From Micavibrio sp. UBA6929 (GTDB taxonomy: Bacteria > Pseudomonadota > Alphaproteobacteria > Micavibrionales > Micavibrionaceae), in assembly GCA_002448815.1 (NCBI GenBank), contig DKAJ01000002.1, forward strand, positions 69,760 through 133,759: DNA of 64,000 nt, given 5' to 3'. Below, piece by piece: positions 7,740-16,315 of the stretch; positions within the stretch are counted from its first letter, which is position 1, and every line of letters starts with the position of its first letter. The notes beneath the pieces are model-generated. The model saw only the letters and a list, made by a program, of their open reading frames with translations, searched no databases and was not told the DNA's origin. A program made the position numbers and the translations under genes.

Positions 7740-8542
7740 GATAATTTCTCCTTTTGTGGCCAATTATAAGGGGTTGCGCGCCATATCATATCAAAGAGCG
7801 GCCGCATCAAACACAGCGCAGCCAGCGCGTAAAACAGGGCTTCGCGCACCTGAAAAACATGTGTAAGGGTAAAGGCAAAGAGCGCCACCGACAAGGCAAA
7901 AACAATGCGCCCATGAAAGTGTGCAGGAATTGTTTTCGGGTCTGAGATCATGAAAAAGGCAAAGATCAATAGCGCGCCATTTTGTAATTGATGCGCGGGT
8001 ATATCCATCGGATCACCCAGCCACAGTGCGCGAATGAAGGCAAGTGCGCTCCATATCCCAAGAAACAGAAAACCCATATCAAAGCGCCCTTTAACATGCG
8101 TCAGAACGCTCAGGCCAAAGCCAATAATCATCAGCGCCGTTAACATGGTCGCCCCCCACTGCCCCGGCGCAACCCAGACATAATCTGACAACGCAAGCAG
8201 CAACGCCACAATCGCAAAGTTTGCAGGGTTAAAAATATGGCTACTGCCCGAGCGCAGGGTAAATTTACTCGTAATAGCCAAAATCGCCGCCAGCGGATAA
8301 ACCCACAGCGCCGATGCCTTGAGCAAAATTGTCAGTGACAGTGATGTAATCAAGGGCGAGCGATAATCAAACCCCGCCCCCACAATGCGGCAAGCGATCC
8401 ACTGCGTCACCAGCGCCGCAGCCATATTCAAGGCAAGAACGGCCAGTTCGGGCGCAAAATCAAACCATATCATTTGCGCGGCGACAAAGGCCGAAAGCGA
8501 TATAATTTGAAAGTAACGTGGGTCGTTTGGGGGTGATATCAT
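7736..8542 (-). CDS. RnfD/NqrB-like polytopic membrane protein
   Basis: A 268-residue protein with about 8-9 hydrophobic segments, resembling the RnfD/NqrB family of ion-translocating electron-transport subunits. Recognisable blocks are DPRYFQI at the start, SPLITSLSLTILL, SHIFNPANFAIVALL and the late FFMISDPKTIPA. Classical RnfD carries covalent FMN on a Thr in an S(T)AT-type motif; I do not see a convincing one, and no other rnf or nqr gene is nearby. The protein is therefore an orphan relative rather than part of a standard Rnf complex. It overlaps the DUF2330 gene by 4 bases. Confidence 0.75.
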   Translation of the reverse strand: MISPPNDPRYFQIISLSAFVAAQMIWFDFAPELAVLALNMAAALVTQWIACRIVGAGFDYRSPLITSLSLTILLKASALWVYPLAAILAITSKFTLRSGSSHIFNPANFAIVALLLALSDYVWVAPGQWGATMLTALMIIGFGLSVLTHVKGRFDMGFLFLGIWSALAFIRALWLGDPMDIPAHQLQNGALLIFAFFMISDPKTIPAHFHGRIVFALSVALFAFTLTHVFQVREALFYALAALCLMRPLFDMIWRATPYNWPQKEKLS

Positions 8543-8607
8543 TTTTTATTGCATGAGCCCACTTGTTATGTTAAATACTGTCTTAAAAATTAGAAGGTAA
8601 TCTTGGC

Positions 8608-9753
8608 ATGTGGCTCCATCAATTAAAACAAAATTTTCTAAATATGAGCAAGGGACATAAAACAGCATTAGTCGCACCGTGGATTGCTCTTGCTGTGATG
8701 AATAATACCGACACCATACAAAATGCAGGGCAGACCCTAGCGGCCTTCAGTCCTACAACTGAAAAAATTGATGATTTACGCACATATTGGGATAGCAGTT
8801 TAGAACAACTTCCCCACTCCGCACAGGCTGTTTCATATGAAGATTTCATACAGATGACTCTGAATGGTGATTTTTCATCTGCCCAAATTAAACGCAATTT
8901 AATAGGTGATGACTTTACGGTGACTGGGGTTACTCGGGAGGCTGACAAAGAATATTACGCTTACTTTGATAAAGATTTCGACATCTCACAATTCTTGGCT
9001 AATAGTCCTGTAAAGGCCTCGTACGAGCCTGCCATCAGCAAAGATGATCAGACAAAATTCCTTGCAATGCTTCTTCTTCTTACCATGTATTACCGCCATG
9101 GCTACCAGCCAATCGCACGTTTAATGAACGATCGTCTATTTCAAACAACCGAAGGTGAAGTATGCCCAGAAGAAGAATATTCCACAGCCGTGCATGAAGC
9201 CGGACACGCTATTCTCATGCTAGAGCTTGAAAACGAGCTACCCTATACAATGGGCAAAATCAGCATCGTTAAAGATGGACACTCCCTTGGACGCGTCCAC
9301 CATACCCCAAAGCCAGGGCATATCCTAAAAACGCTGACCAACTATAAGGCGGACATCGCCGTTGGCTACGGCGGATATCTTGCAGAAAAATTGTTCTTAT
9401 CCCCCGGATCGCAATCAGAAGGCGCTGTAGGTGATCTGCAAATGATTTCAGGCATGGTCAATAAAATAGTCAAAGCAAACGGTCTTGCAACAAATGTATT
9501 TCCCGCCAATTATTATATGCTGCAAGAAAACACACCATCACAATTGCTTAATGAATCTCTCAATGCAGAAGCATTAGCCATCTTGAATGAATGCTTTCAG
9601 CGTGCGGAAAACATTCTTCAGCAAAATCACACCAAACTTTTGAAACTCGCTGATGAACTTGTTCAGCGCAAAACTATGGACCCTCAGGAGGTTCATAGTT
9701 TTCTAGCCACCACTGCGCAGCCTTCTCCGCAAATGGACATTAATTTTAACTAA
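8608..9753 (+). CDS. FtsH-like membrane M41 metallopeptidase lacking the AAA+ domain
   Basis: A 381-residue protein built like FtsH with its ATPase removed. A weak N-terminal membrane segment (about 19-31) is followed by an FtsH_ext-like domain (74-140: SYEDFIQMTLNGDFSSAQIKR, then YYAYFDKDFDISQFL), a second hydrophobic segment (FLAMLLLLTMYY, 151-162), and then directly an M41 peptidase domain from about 185. The zinc site looks intact: HEAGH at 196-200 and the Asp of GAVGDLQ (D276), plus GKISIVKDG, LGRVHHTP and YGGYLAEKLF. FtsH is normally 600-650 residues with Walker A/B and SRH motifs between TM2 and the protease; none is present here. No frameshift remnant is visible. Its stop overlaps that of convergent uvrB by 4 bases. 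Confidence 0.85.
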   Translation: MWLHQLKQNFLNMSKGHKTALVAPWIALAVMNNTDTIQNAGQTLAAFSPTTEKIDDLRTYWDSSLEQLPHSAQAVSYEDFIQMTLNGDFSSAQIKRNLIGDDFTVTGVTREADKEYYAYFDKDFDISQFLANSPVKASYEPAISKDDQTKFLAMLLLLTMYYRHGYQPIARLMNDRLFQTTEGEVCPEEEYSTAVHEAGHAILMLELENELPYTMGKISIVKDGHSLGRVHHTPKPGHILKTLTNYKADIAVGYGGYLAEKLFLSPGSQSEGAVGDLQMISGMVNKIVKANGLATNVFPANYYMLQENTPSQLLNESLNAEALAILNECFQRAENILQQNHTKLLKLADELVQRKTMDPQEVHSFLATTAQPSPQMDINFN

Positions 9754-11831
9754 ACCCCAAGCTGCGCCTGTTCAAGTTGATGAATTTCATCACGCAGACG
9801 CGCCGCCGTTTCAAATTCAAGATCAGCCGCAGCGGCTAGCATATCTTTGCGCATTTTTTCGATCTGCTTTTTCAAGGCCTTTGGATCGGCAAGTAATTCT
9901 GCCGTATCCACATCAACGCCTTTACGCCCCTTGCCTTGCGGCATTGCGGCGCGTTTATCGCCTTTATCCTCGAAGACCTTATCTAAAATACTGTCGAGGT
10001 TTTTCTTAACCGTCTGCGGCGTGATGCCGTGCTTTTCATTATAGGCCATTTGCTTTTCACGGCGGCGATTAGTTTCATCAATCGCGTATTGCATACTGTC
10101 GGTTATGCGATCAGCGTACAGGATGGCTTTGCCCTCGACATTACGGGCGGCGCGGCCAATGGTTTGGATCAACGACGTTTTAGAGCGCAAAAATCCTTCT
10201 TTGTCTGCATCCAAAATCATCACGCGCATACATTCAGGAATGTCCAACCCCTCGCGCAGCAAGTTAATCCCGACCAGCACATCAAACGCGCCTTTACGCA
10301 GGTCTTGCATGATCTCAATGCGCTCAAGCGTATCCACGTCCGAGTGAATATAGCGCACGGCGATGCCTGCCTCGTTGAGGTACTCCGTTAAGGCCTCGGC
10401 CATTTTCTTGGTCAGTGTGGTCACAAGCAAACGCCCGCCGCGTTCAATAATTTCGCGCGCCTCATGCATCAAATCATCGACTTGATTTTCGGTGGGACGA
10501 ATTTCAACCTCAGGATCGATCAGGCCTGTTGGGCGCACGACTTGCTCGGCAAACTCGCCGTCTGTTTGCTCCATCTCCCACGGGCCGGGGGTAGCTGACA
10601 CGAATACAGTTTGCCCGCGCAGATTATTCCACTCGTCAAACTGCAAGGGACGGTTATCAATAGCGGCGGGAATGCGGAAACCATGATCGACCAGTGTCAT
10701 TTTGCGTTGACGGTCGCCGTTATACATTGCGCGCAATTGCGGCAGCATAACGTGGCTTTCATCTAAGAACATCAATGCATCATCAGGCAGATATTCAATT
10801 AATGTTGGCGGCGCGGCGCCAGGTGGCCTGCCGGTCAAATACCGTGAATAGTTTTCAATGCCTTTGCATGACCCTGTCGCGGTAAGCATTTCCAAATCAA
10901 ATTCTGTGCGCTGTTGCAGGCGCTGAGCCTCCAGCAATTTTCCATTGGCCTCGTAATATGCAAGGCGGTCTTTTAGATCCGTTTTAATGGCTTCGATGGC
11001 TTGGCGCATAGTCGGACCGGGCGTGATGTAATGCGAGTTCGCAAACACGCGCACGCCCTCTAGGCGCTCAAACTTTTCACCCGTTAATGGATCAAATTCA
11101 GTGATGGTTTCAATTTCATCGCCAAACATCGAAAAGCGCCATGCACGGTCTTCAAAGTGGGCGGGGAATAGCTCGACCACGTCGCCGCGCACGCGAAATG
11201 TGCCGCGCTCGAACGCGATGTCATTACGGATATATTGCAGTTCAACCAGCTTGGCGATTAAATCCTGACGGTCAATGCGCTGCCCCGCGGTCAGGGCAAA
11301 GGCCATCGCCATGTAATCCTCTTTCGAGCCAATACCGTAAATGCACGAAACTGAGGCCACGATAATACAGTCGCGCCGTTCAAACAGCGCGCGCGTTGCA
11401 GCGTGGCGCATACGGTCAATTTGTTCGTTAATCGATGAATCTTTTTCAATAAAGGTATCGGTTTTAGGGACATATGCCTCGGGCTGGTAGTAGTCATAGT
11501 AACTGACAAAATATTCAACCGCGTTATCAGGGAAGAAGGTTTTAAATTCGCCGTATAACTGCGCGGCGAGTGTTTTATTCGGCGCAAGGATAAGCGCAGG
11601 ACGCTGCGTTTCCTGAATAATGTGTGCCATGGTAAAGGTTTTACCCGTGCCCGTCGCCCCCAAGAGCACCTGATCGGTCAGCCCCTCTTTAATGCCGCCG
11701 ACAAGATGCTTAATCGCCTCGGGCTGGTCGCCGGAGGGCGTGAACTCCGATTCGATTCGAAACGGTTTCGAACGGTCAAAGGCGTCGCTTTGGTCGTCGC
11801 GCTGAAAATCAATACCGACAAGATCTTGCAT
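9750..11831 (-). CDS. uvrB: Excinuclease ABC subunit B
   Basis: UvrB, 693 residues, the helicase-like damage-verification subunit of nucleotide excision repair that works with UvrA and UvrC (uvrC is at 42.5-44.4 kb). Visible features are Walker A GATGTGKTFT, the beta-hairpin YYDYYQPEAYVP, the DEAD-type box MFLDESHVMLPQ, helicase motifs V and VI (GINLLREGLDIPE and QTIGRAARN), and the C-terminal UVR motif (AAADLEFETAARLRDEI) that binds UvrC. Full length, with no missing motif. The start at 11831 has no strong ribosome binding site, but the homology start (FRIESEFTPSGDQ) follows closely. Confidence 0.97.
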   Translation of the reverse strand: MQDLVGIDFQRDDQSDAFDRSKPFRIESEFTPSGDQPEAIKHLVGGIKEGLTDQVLLGATGTGKTFTMAHIIQETQRPALILAPNKTLAAQLYGEFKTFFPDNAVEYFVSYYDYYQPEAYVPKTDTFIEKDSSINEQIDRMRHAATRALFERRDCIIVASVSCIYGIGSKEDYMAMAFALTAGQRIDRQDLIAKLVELQYIRNDIAFERGTFRVRGDVVELFPAHFEDRAWRFSMFGDEIETITEFDPLTGEKFERLEGVRVFANSHYITPGPTMRQAIEAIKTDLKDRLAYYEANGKLLEAQRLQQRTEFDLEMLTATGSCKGIENYSRYLTGRPPGAAPPTLIEYLPDDALMFLDESHVMLPQLRAMYNGDRQRKMTLVDHGFRIPAAIDNRPLQFDEWNNLRGQTVFVSATPGPWEMEQTDGEFAEQVVRPTGLIDPEVEIRPTENQVDDLMHEAREIIERGGRLLVTTLTKKMAEALTEYLNEAGIAVRYIHSDVDTLERIEIMQDLRKGAFDVLVGINLLREGLDIPECMRVMILDADKEGFLRSKTSLIQTIGRAARNVEGKAILYADRITDSMQYAIDETNRRREKQMAYNEKHGITPQTVKKNLDSILDKVFEDKGDKRAAMPQGKGRKGVDVDTAELLADPKALKKQIEKMRKDMLAAAADLEFETAARLRDEIHQLEQAQLGV

Positions 11832-11883
11832 GTCATTAGATATAGAGCAAAGCTGCGCACAAATAAAGGCGCTGAAATGACAA

Positions 11884-11922
11884 AGAAGGGAGAAAAACAG
11901 ATCCCTGTCTTTGCTCCCTTCT
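11884..11922 (-). terminator. Hairpin terminator after the YdcH-like gene
   Basis: A 9-bp stem (AGAAGGGAG 11884-11892, CTCCCTTCT 11914-11922) with an inner AACAG/CTGT extension. It lies between the end of the YdcH-like gene and the start of uvrB, and on the minus strand is followed by a short T-containing stretch. Confidence 0.55.
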
Positions 11923-11975
11923 CTTTATCAGCACTCATAGTAATGAGCGGTCTTTTACTGATCGTTTTTGCCCGA

Positions 11976-12191
11976 TCAGCAGGCATTCGCAGCCTTGCCC
12001 GGCAAACCGCTGACGACGTCCTGAATTTCGTCTTTCACAAGCAGTTTGCGGCGCTTTAATTGTTTCAGGTAATAATCCACCGTACCAGCATTTCTTTGCT
12101 CATACGCGATTTTACGATCAAGGCTTTGGTGTTGTTTTTTCAGGCTTTCTAGGCGTGCGTAAAGCAGTGGTTGAGGTGGCTGGTCTTTCAT
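11976..12191 (-). CDS. YdcH family (DUF465) small protein
   Basis: A 71-residue, highly charged helical protein. It has the family pattern LKKQHQSLDRKIAYEQ, then YYLKQLKRRKLLVKDEIQDV, which is the DUF465/YdcH signature (a helical hairpin ending in LK-KL-LKDEI). The start at 12191 (MKDQPP) is supported by GGGAGG 5 bases upstream; a longer frame to 12242 lacks such support. The cellular function of the family is not known. It is monocistronic, with a terminator before uvrB. Confidence 0.8.
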   Translation of the reverse strand: MKDQPPQPLLYARLESLKKQHQSLDRKIAYEQRNAGTVDYYLKQLKRRKLLVKDEIQDVVSGLPGKAANAC

Positions 12192-12425
12192 AAGAACCTC
12201 CCTGTTTTGGTTAGCGCGTTTGTGTATTTTGGATAAGTTCACTATGCATAAAAACAGGACTTAATGCAAGAAAATTTCACTTAAAATTACTTTAATGGAA
12301 TAATATTTCCTTCTTTTTAAAGAGCTTAGCCGCCTTTGTTTGAGTGCATATTCTAGCGCAGTTTTCATTCATGGTGCAAAGAATACCGATTCGAATCGGT
12401 TCGAAAACACATGGATATGCAGGTG

Positions 12426-12983
12426 CTAAAGCTTGCTGGGGCTGGTGATTGTTTTTAGATACGCCAGTTCTTCTTTGGTGCTGGGACGGCGCAGGATTGC
12501 GTTGCGCTCGGGGAAGCGGCCAAAACGCGCAAAGGTGTCATAGCGCTGGCGTGCGACATGCGCCGCGCGCGGATTATGATCGGCAATCCCCTCGAACAGT
12601 TCCAGGCTGCGTTTTTGATCAGCTGGTTTTTCACTATGCTCGAATGGCAGATACAGGAAGAAACGCTGCTCGTGCGGCAGGCCTTGATCGAAACCACGTT
12701 TAATGGCGTATTTTGCAACGGCTAAGGCCTCGGTATCGGTGGCGAACATGCGCGGCGTCCCGTGAAAGATATGGCGCGGGATTTGATCAAATAACAGGCA
12801 TAAAGCCAGCGCACCGTCTGCGCTTTGGCTCCACGCATCGCCTAGTCCCTCGCACGCCATTGTGTAGGTCAACGTAAAGCGCTCGGCGATTTCATCGTCA
12901 TAGGTTGGATCGTAAGTAAACCACTGGTCGGGGCTGCTTTCGACGAACCAAAAATTTAAAATGTCCTGCTTAGAATCTCTCAT
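12426..12983 (-). CDS. DUF924 family protein
   Basis: A 185-residue soluble protein of the DUF924 (COG3803) family. It has ILNFWFVESSPDQWFTYDPTYDDEI at the N-terminus, a central LCLLFDQIPRHIFHGTPRMFATDTEAL block, the LPFEHSE motif and a C-terminal FGRFPERNAIL. The family has a TPR-like all-helical fold and no assigned reaction. The start at 12983 (MRDSKQD) has GAGAAAG just upstream. It lies 85 bases downstream of petC on the same strand and may be read through from the bc1 operon, but no functional link is known. Confidence 0.88.
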   Translation of the reverse strand: MRDSKQDILNFWFVESSPDQWFTYDPTYDDEIAERFTLTYTMACEGLGDAWSQSADGALALCLLFDQIPRHIFHGTPRMFATDTEALAVAKYAIKRGFDQGLPHEQRFFLYLPFEHSEKPADQKRSLELFEGIADHNPRAAHVARQRYDTFARFGRFPERNAILRRPSTKEELAYLKTITSPSKL

Positions 12984-13068
12984 TATTTCTTTCTCATAAA
13001 GAAAAACATCGCCTGCGGTGGGCAGGCAATGTTTCAAATCTTACGGCGCGGCTTTTGGCGCGGTATGT

Positions 13069-13821
13069 CTAGTGTTGATCTGCCCAGATTTTCTTTTTAT
13101 AGGCAAACATCACACCAGCAAAGGCAAGCAAGAACAAGATCACCTTGATACCTGTGCGCTTGCGCTCTTCCATATATGGGTCAGCAGCCCATGTCAGGAA
13201 GTTCACGATGTCATATGCATATTGCTCAAGCGTTTCAGGTGAGCCGTCCTCATACGACACCTGACCATCCATCAATGGTGGCGCCATTGAAATCACGTGG
13301 CCAGCAAAGTATTTGTTGTAATACTTGCCTTCAGGCACTTCTACGCCGTGCTCTGCCGGGCCGTAGCCAGTCAACAACGCGTAAACATAGTCAGGGCCGT
13401 GATGGCGCGCTTTTGTTATCAATGACAAATCAGGCGGGAATGCACCATTGGCAGCGACTGCAGCCTTTTTGTTCGCATATGGTGATGGGAAGCGATCACT
13501 TGGGCGCGCAGGACGCTCAAACATTTCGCCGTCATCATCAGGGCCGTCAATCACGGTATATTCAGCCGCAATGTTTTTCACCTGTGCCTCATCATAACCA
13601 AGAGCCTCAAAGTTACGGAAGCTCACCAAATCAAGGCTATGGCATGCCGAGCATACTTCGCGGTAGACCTTTAAACCACGCTGCATAGCGGCCTGATCAT
13701 ATGTCCCCTTATAGCCAGAGAAATGCCAGTGTTGGTGCGGCAATGGCGCAGCATCACCAGCGGCGAATGCGCCCCCAGATAATACAGCCAATGCCAAAGT
13801 TAGGATTGTAATTTTTTTCAT
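13069..13821 (-). CDS. petC: Cytochrome c1, bc1 complex
   Basis: The haem c-bearing subunit of the ubiquinol-cytochrome c oxidoreductase, 250 residues. It has a signal peptide ending AFA-AGD, the haem attachment motif CSACH (near residue 57), the Met axial ligand region ISMAPPL, and a C-terminal membrane anchor (VILFLLAFAGVMFAY) followed by KKKIW. It carries electrons from the Rieske protein to a soluble or membrane cytochrome c. It is the last of three genes petA-petB-petC, beginning 2 bases after petB. Confidence 0.96.
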   Translation of the reverse strand: MKKITILTLALAVLSGGAFAAGDAAPLPHQHWHFSGYKGTYDQAAMQRGLKVYREVCSACHSLDLVSFRNFEALGYDEAQVKNIAAEYTVIDGPDDDGEMFERPARPSDRFPSPYANKKAAVAANGAFPPDLSLITKARHHGPDYVYALLTGYGPAEHGVEVPEGKYYNKYFAGHVISMAPPLMDGQVSYEDGSPETLEQYAYDIVNFLTWAADPYMEERKRTGIKVILFLLAFAGVMFAYKKKIWADQH

Positions 13822-13823
13822 GA

Positions 13824-15131
13824 TTATGCAGCCTCCGGCGCTTTTGATTTTTGTTGTGCTTCAAGAACAGATTCATGAATGCTTGGTGGCAATTCACGGC
13901 CCTCTTCGTATTTATTCAACAAAGGAATAAGAACAATAAAGAAACCATAATAAACAGCCGTAGCAGCCAAACCAAAGATGCTCAGCGGCAAACCAAACAA
14001 TGTTGCATCAGCACTTTGTGAACCGACATATCCAAGGAAGATAAAGTTCAACAAGAACAGAATAATCGCTGGACGGAATAGCGGACGGTAGCGTGCACTG
14101 CGGATTGGATGCTTATCCAAGAATGGCAAAGCAAACAACAATGCAATCGATCCAAACATCACCAAAACACCACCTAGTTTCGCTTCGATAAAGACGATGT
14201 CCGTAAATGGAATGCCCACAGGGAACGTAATCGCACGCAGCATTGCATAAAATGGCAAGAAGTACCACTCAGGCACGATGTGTGCAGGTGTTACCAATGG
14301 ATCCGCAGGGATGTAGTTATCTGGGTGACCCAGGCTATCTGGCGCAAAGAAAACAAAGGCAGAATATAGCGCCAAGAACAACAGCACGCCAAAGCTATCT
14401 TTGATCGTGTAGTATGGGTGGAATGGCAACGTATCTTTTTTCGTTTTTGGTTCAACGCCTGTTGGGTTGTTTGACCCAGTCACGTGCAATGCCCAAACAT
14501 GCAAGAAGACCACTGCAAAGATCACAAACGGCATCAAGTAGTGCAGCGCAAAGAAGCGGTTCAATGTTGGGTTATCAACCGAGAAACCACCCCATAGCAA
14601 TGTCACAATCGCGTCACCAACAACAGGCACAGCCGAGAACAAGTTTGTAATAACTGTCGCGCCCCAGTAGCTCATCTGCCCCCAAGGAAGGACGTACCCC
14701 ATAAACGCAGTTGCCATCATGAGCAAGAAGATCACAACGCCCAAAATCCATAGGATTTCACGCGGCTGTTTATATGATCCATAGTACATACCTCGGAAGA
14801 TATGAATATAAACCGCAATAAAGAAGAATGACGCGCCATTAGCGTGCATATAACGCAAAAGCCAACCACCGTTCACATCACGCATAATGCGCTCAACGCT
14901 TTCAAATGCGCCTGCTGTGCTTGGGTTATAGCTCATCGCGAGGAAGATGCCGGTCAAGATCATCGTGATCAACATGACCATGGCAATCGCGCCAAAGTTC
15001 CAAAAATAGTTAAAGTTTTTCGGTGTTGGGAATACGCCGTATTCCGCCTTTAACAACGTAAAGACCGGCAGACGTGAATCAACCCACTCAACAACCGGGT
15101 TATCAAATTTTTCTCGGTTTCCTGATCCCAT
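13824..15131 (-). CDS. petB: Cytochrome b, bc1 complex
   Basis: The membrane core subunit of complex III, 435 residues. It holds the two b haems and the Qo and Qi quinone sites. Haem-ligand histidines lie in the YMHANGASFFF...YIHIFRG and FALHYLMPF...FLHVWALH helices, and the Qo motif PEWY is present in VPEWYFLPFYAML. Length and eight-helix layout are typical of alphaproteobacterial cytochrome b. It starts 13 bases after petA and ends 2 bases before petC. Confidence 0.97.
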   Translation of the reverse strand: MGSGNREKFDNPVVEWVDSRLPVFTLLKAEYGVFPTPKNFNYFWNFGAIAMVMLITMILTGIFLAMSYNPSTAGAFESVERIMRDVNGGWLLRYMHANGASFFFIAVYIHIFRGMYYGSYKQPREILWILGVVIFLLMMATAFMGYVLPWGQMSYWGATVITNLFSAVPVVGDAIVTLLWGGFSVDNPTLNRFFALHYLMPFVIFAVVFLHVWALHVTGSNNPTGVEPKTKKDTLPFHPYYTIKDSFGVLLFLALYSAFVFFAPDSLGHPDNYIPADPLVTPAHIVPEWYFLPFYAMLRAITFPVGIPFTDIVFIEAKLGGVLVMFGSIALLFALPFLDKHPIRSARYRPLFRPAIILFLLNFIFLGYVGSQSADATLFGLPLSIFGLAATAVYYGFFIVLIPLLNKYEEGRELPPSIHESVLEAQQKSKAPEAA

Positions 15132-15144
15132 AATTATACTCTTT

Positions 15145-15693
15145 CTATCCGATTTTTAATGTTGTGTTATCGTTCAAGAACTCATAGCTAGGCACAGCTA
15201 AGTTCTTTGGCGCAGGGCCTTTGCGGATACGTCCTGATGTATCATAGTGCGAACCGTGACATGGGCAGAACCATCCATCATATTCACCGCGCGACTCGCC
15301 GACTTTTTGACCGCTTGGGACGCAGCCAAGGTGCGTACAAACGCCGACTAGGACAAGCCATTCTGGATTTTGCACGCGCTCTTCATCGCTTTGTGGGTCG
15401 ATCAATTTTGATGTATCAACGTCGCGCGCTTCGGCGATTTCTTTTTCTGTGCGGCGGCGAATAAAGACAGGCTTACCGCGCCACATAACTGTAATCGATT
15501 GACCAACTTGAATTGGTGTTAAGTTAACCTCGGTCGTTGAAAGCGCAAGCGTATCTTTCGCAGGGTTCATTGAGTTAATAAACGGCCACGCCACCGAGCC
15601 TGCACCCACGGCGCCAAAAGAGGCTGCGGTCAGGGCAAGAAAGTCGCGGCGAGAATCACTTTTAGCGGATTTTGTTGTTTTTTTGGTTGCCAT
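15145..15693 (-). CDS. petA: Rieske iron-sulfur subunit, bc1 complex
   Basis: A 182-residue ubiquinol-cytochrome c reductase iron-sulfur protein. The N-terminus has a twin-arginine signal (SRRDFLALTAASFG) that also serves as the membrane anchor. The [2Fe-2S] ligands are in CTHLGC and CPCHGSHYD, with the GPAPKNL Pro loop following. It transfers electrons from ubiquinol to cytochrome c1. It is the first gene of petABC; the 153-base gap to the divergent trmL should hold the operon promoter. Confidence 0.97.
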   Translation of the reverse strand: MATKKTTKSAKSDSRRDFLALTAASFGAVGAGSVAWPFINSMNPAKDTLALSTTEVNLTPIQVGQSITVMWRGKPVFIRRRTEKEIAEARDVDTSKLIDPQSDEERVQNPEWLVLVGVCTHLGCVPSGQKVGESRGEYDGWFCPCHGSHYDTSGRIRKGPAPKNLAVPSYEFLNDNTTLKIG

Positions 15694-15846
15694 GTCTTTT
15701 ATCTTACTTTGATTTTAAATGTATGATTTGAGTCCTAAAAAATTAAGTAGTCTCCAGATGTTAACTACCCTTTTCTTTATAGCGGATCAAGTCTAAGCTA
15801 GCCACTGATAACATTTTTTTTGAACCGTTTATAAAGATCTATTCCT

Positions 15847-16296
15847 ATGAGTGACCTGAACATTGCCCTTTTCCAACCTGATATCGCGCAAAATGTTGGC
15901 ACGATCATGCGCATGTGTGCCTGCCTTGATATCACCTTACACGTGATCGAGCCTTGCGGCTTCCCTTGGGATCGTAAGAAAATCCGTCAATCAGGCATGG
16001 ATTACATCGATCATGTTCAATTAGTGCGTCACGATAGTTGGGATCATTTTTTAGCGCACAGTGATGGCGCGCGCCTTATATTAATGACAACAAAGGGAGC
16101 GCAACCTTATACAGATTTCACATACAAATCCGGCGATTACCTTGTCGCGGGCAGCGAAAGCACTGGCGCGCCTGATTATGTTCACGACCGCGCCGATGGC
16201 CGCGTCTTAATCGAAATGTCGCCGCAAATGCGCTCGCTTAACGTGGCGTGCGCCACCGCAATGATCACAGGTGAGGCCTTGCGCCAAATCAAATAA
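15847..16296 (+). CDS. trmL: tRNA (cytidine(34)-2'-O)-methyltransferase
   Basis: A 149-residue SPOUT-class methyltransferase that 2'-O-methylates the wobble base of certain tRNA-Leu isoacceptors. Visible are the N-terminal IALFQPDIAQNVGTIMRMCACL, GSESTGAPDYV and the knot-forming MSPQMRSLNVACATAMITGEALRQ with the conserved RSLN-type loop. It is a minimal-length member with no added domain. hemF starts 19 bases later, so the two are probably co-transcribed. Confidence 0.93.
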   Translation: MSDLNIALFQPDIAQNVGTIMRMCACLDITLHVIEPCGFPWDRKKIRQSGMDYIDHVQLVRHDSWDHFLAHSDGARLILMTTKGAQPYTDFTYKSGDYLVAGSESTGAPDYVHDRADGRVLIEMSPQMRSLNVACATAMITGEALRQIK

Positions 16297-16315
16297 AGAA
16301 TTAGGGTCTTGCGCC

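Noticed and set aside
9847..11600. Several plus-strand open frames of 60-145 codons opposite uvrB, and similar ones opposite uvrC, argD, petB and the PLP enzymes
   Set aside because: They are shadows of strongly coding minus-strand genes, lack ribosome sites and show no recognisable protein features.
12375..12410. TTCGAA-containing sequence resembling a tRNA T-arm with a possible CCA end on the minus strand
   Set aside because: The loop would be 8 bases, and no matching acceptor, D-arm or anticodon arm is found in the flanking sequence.
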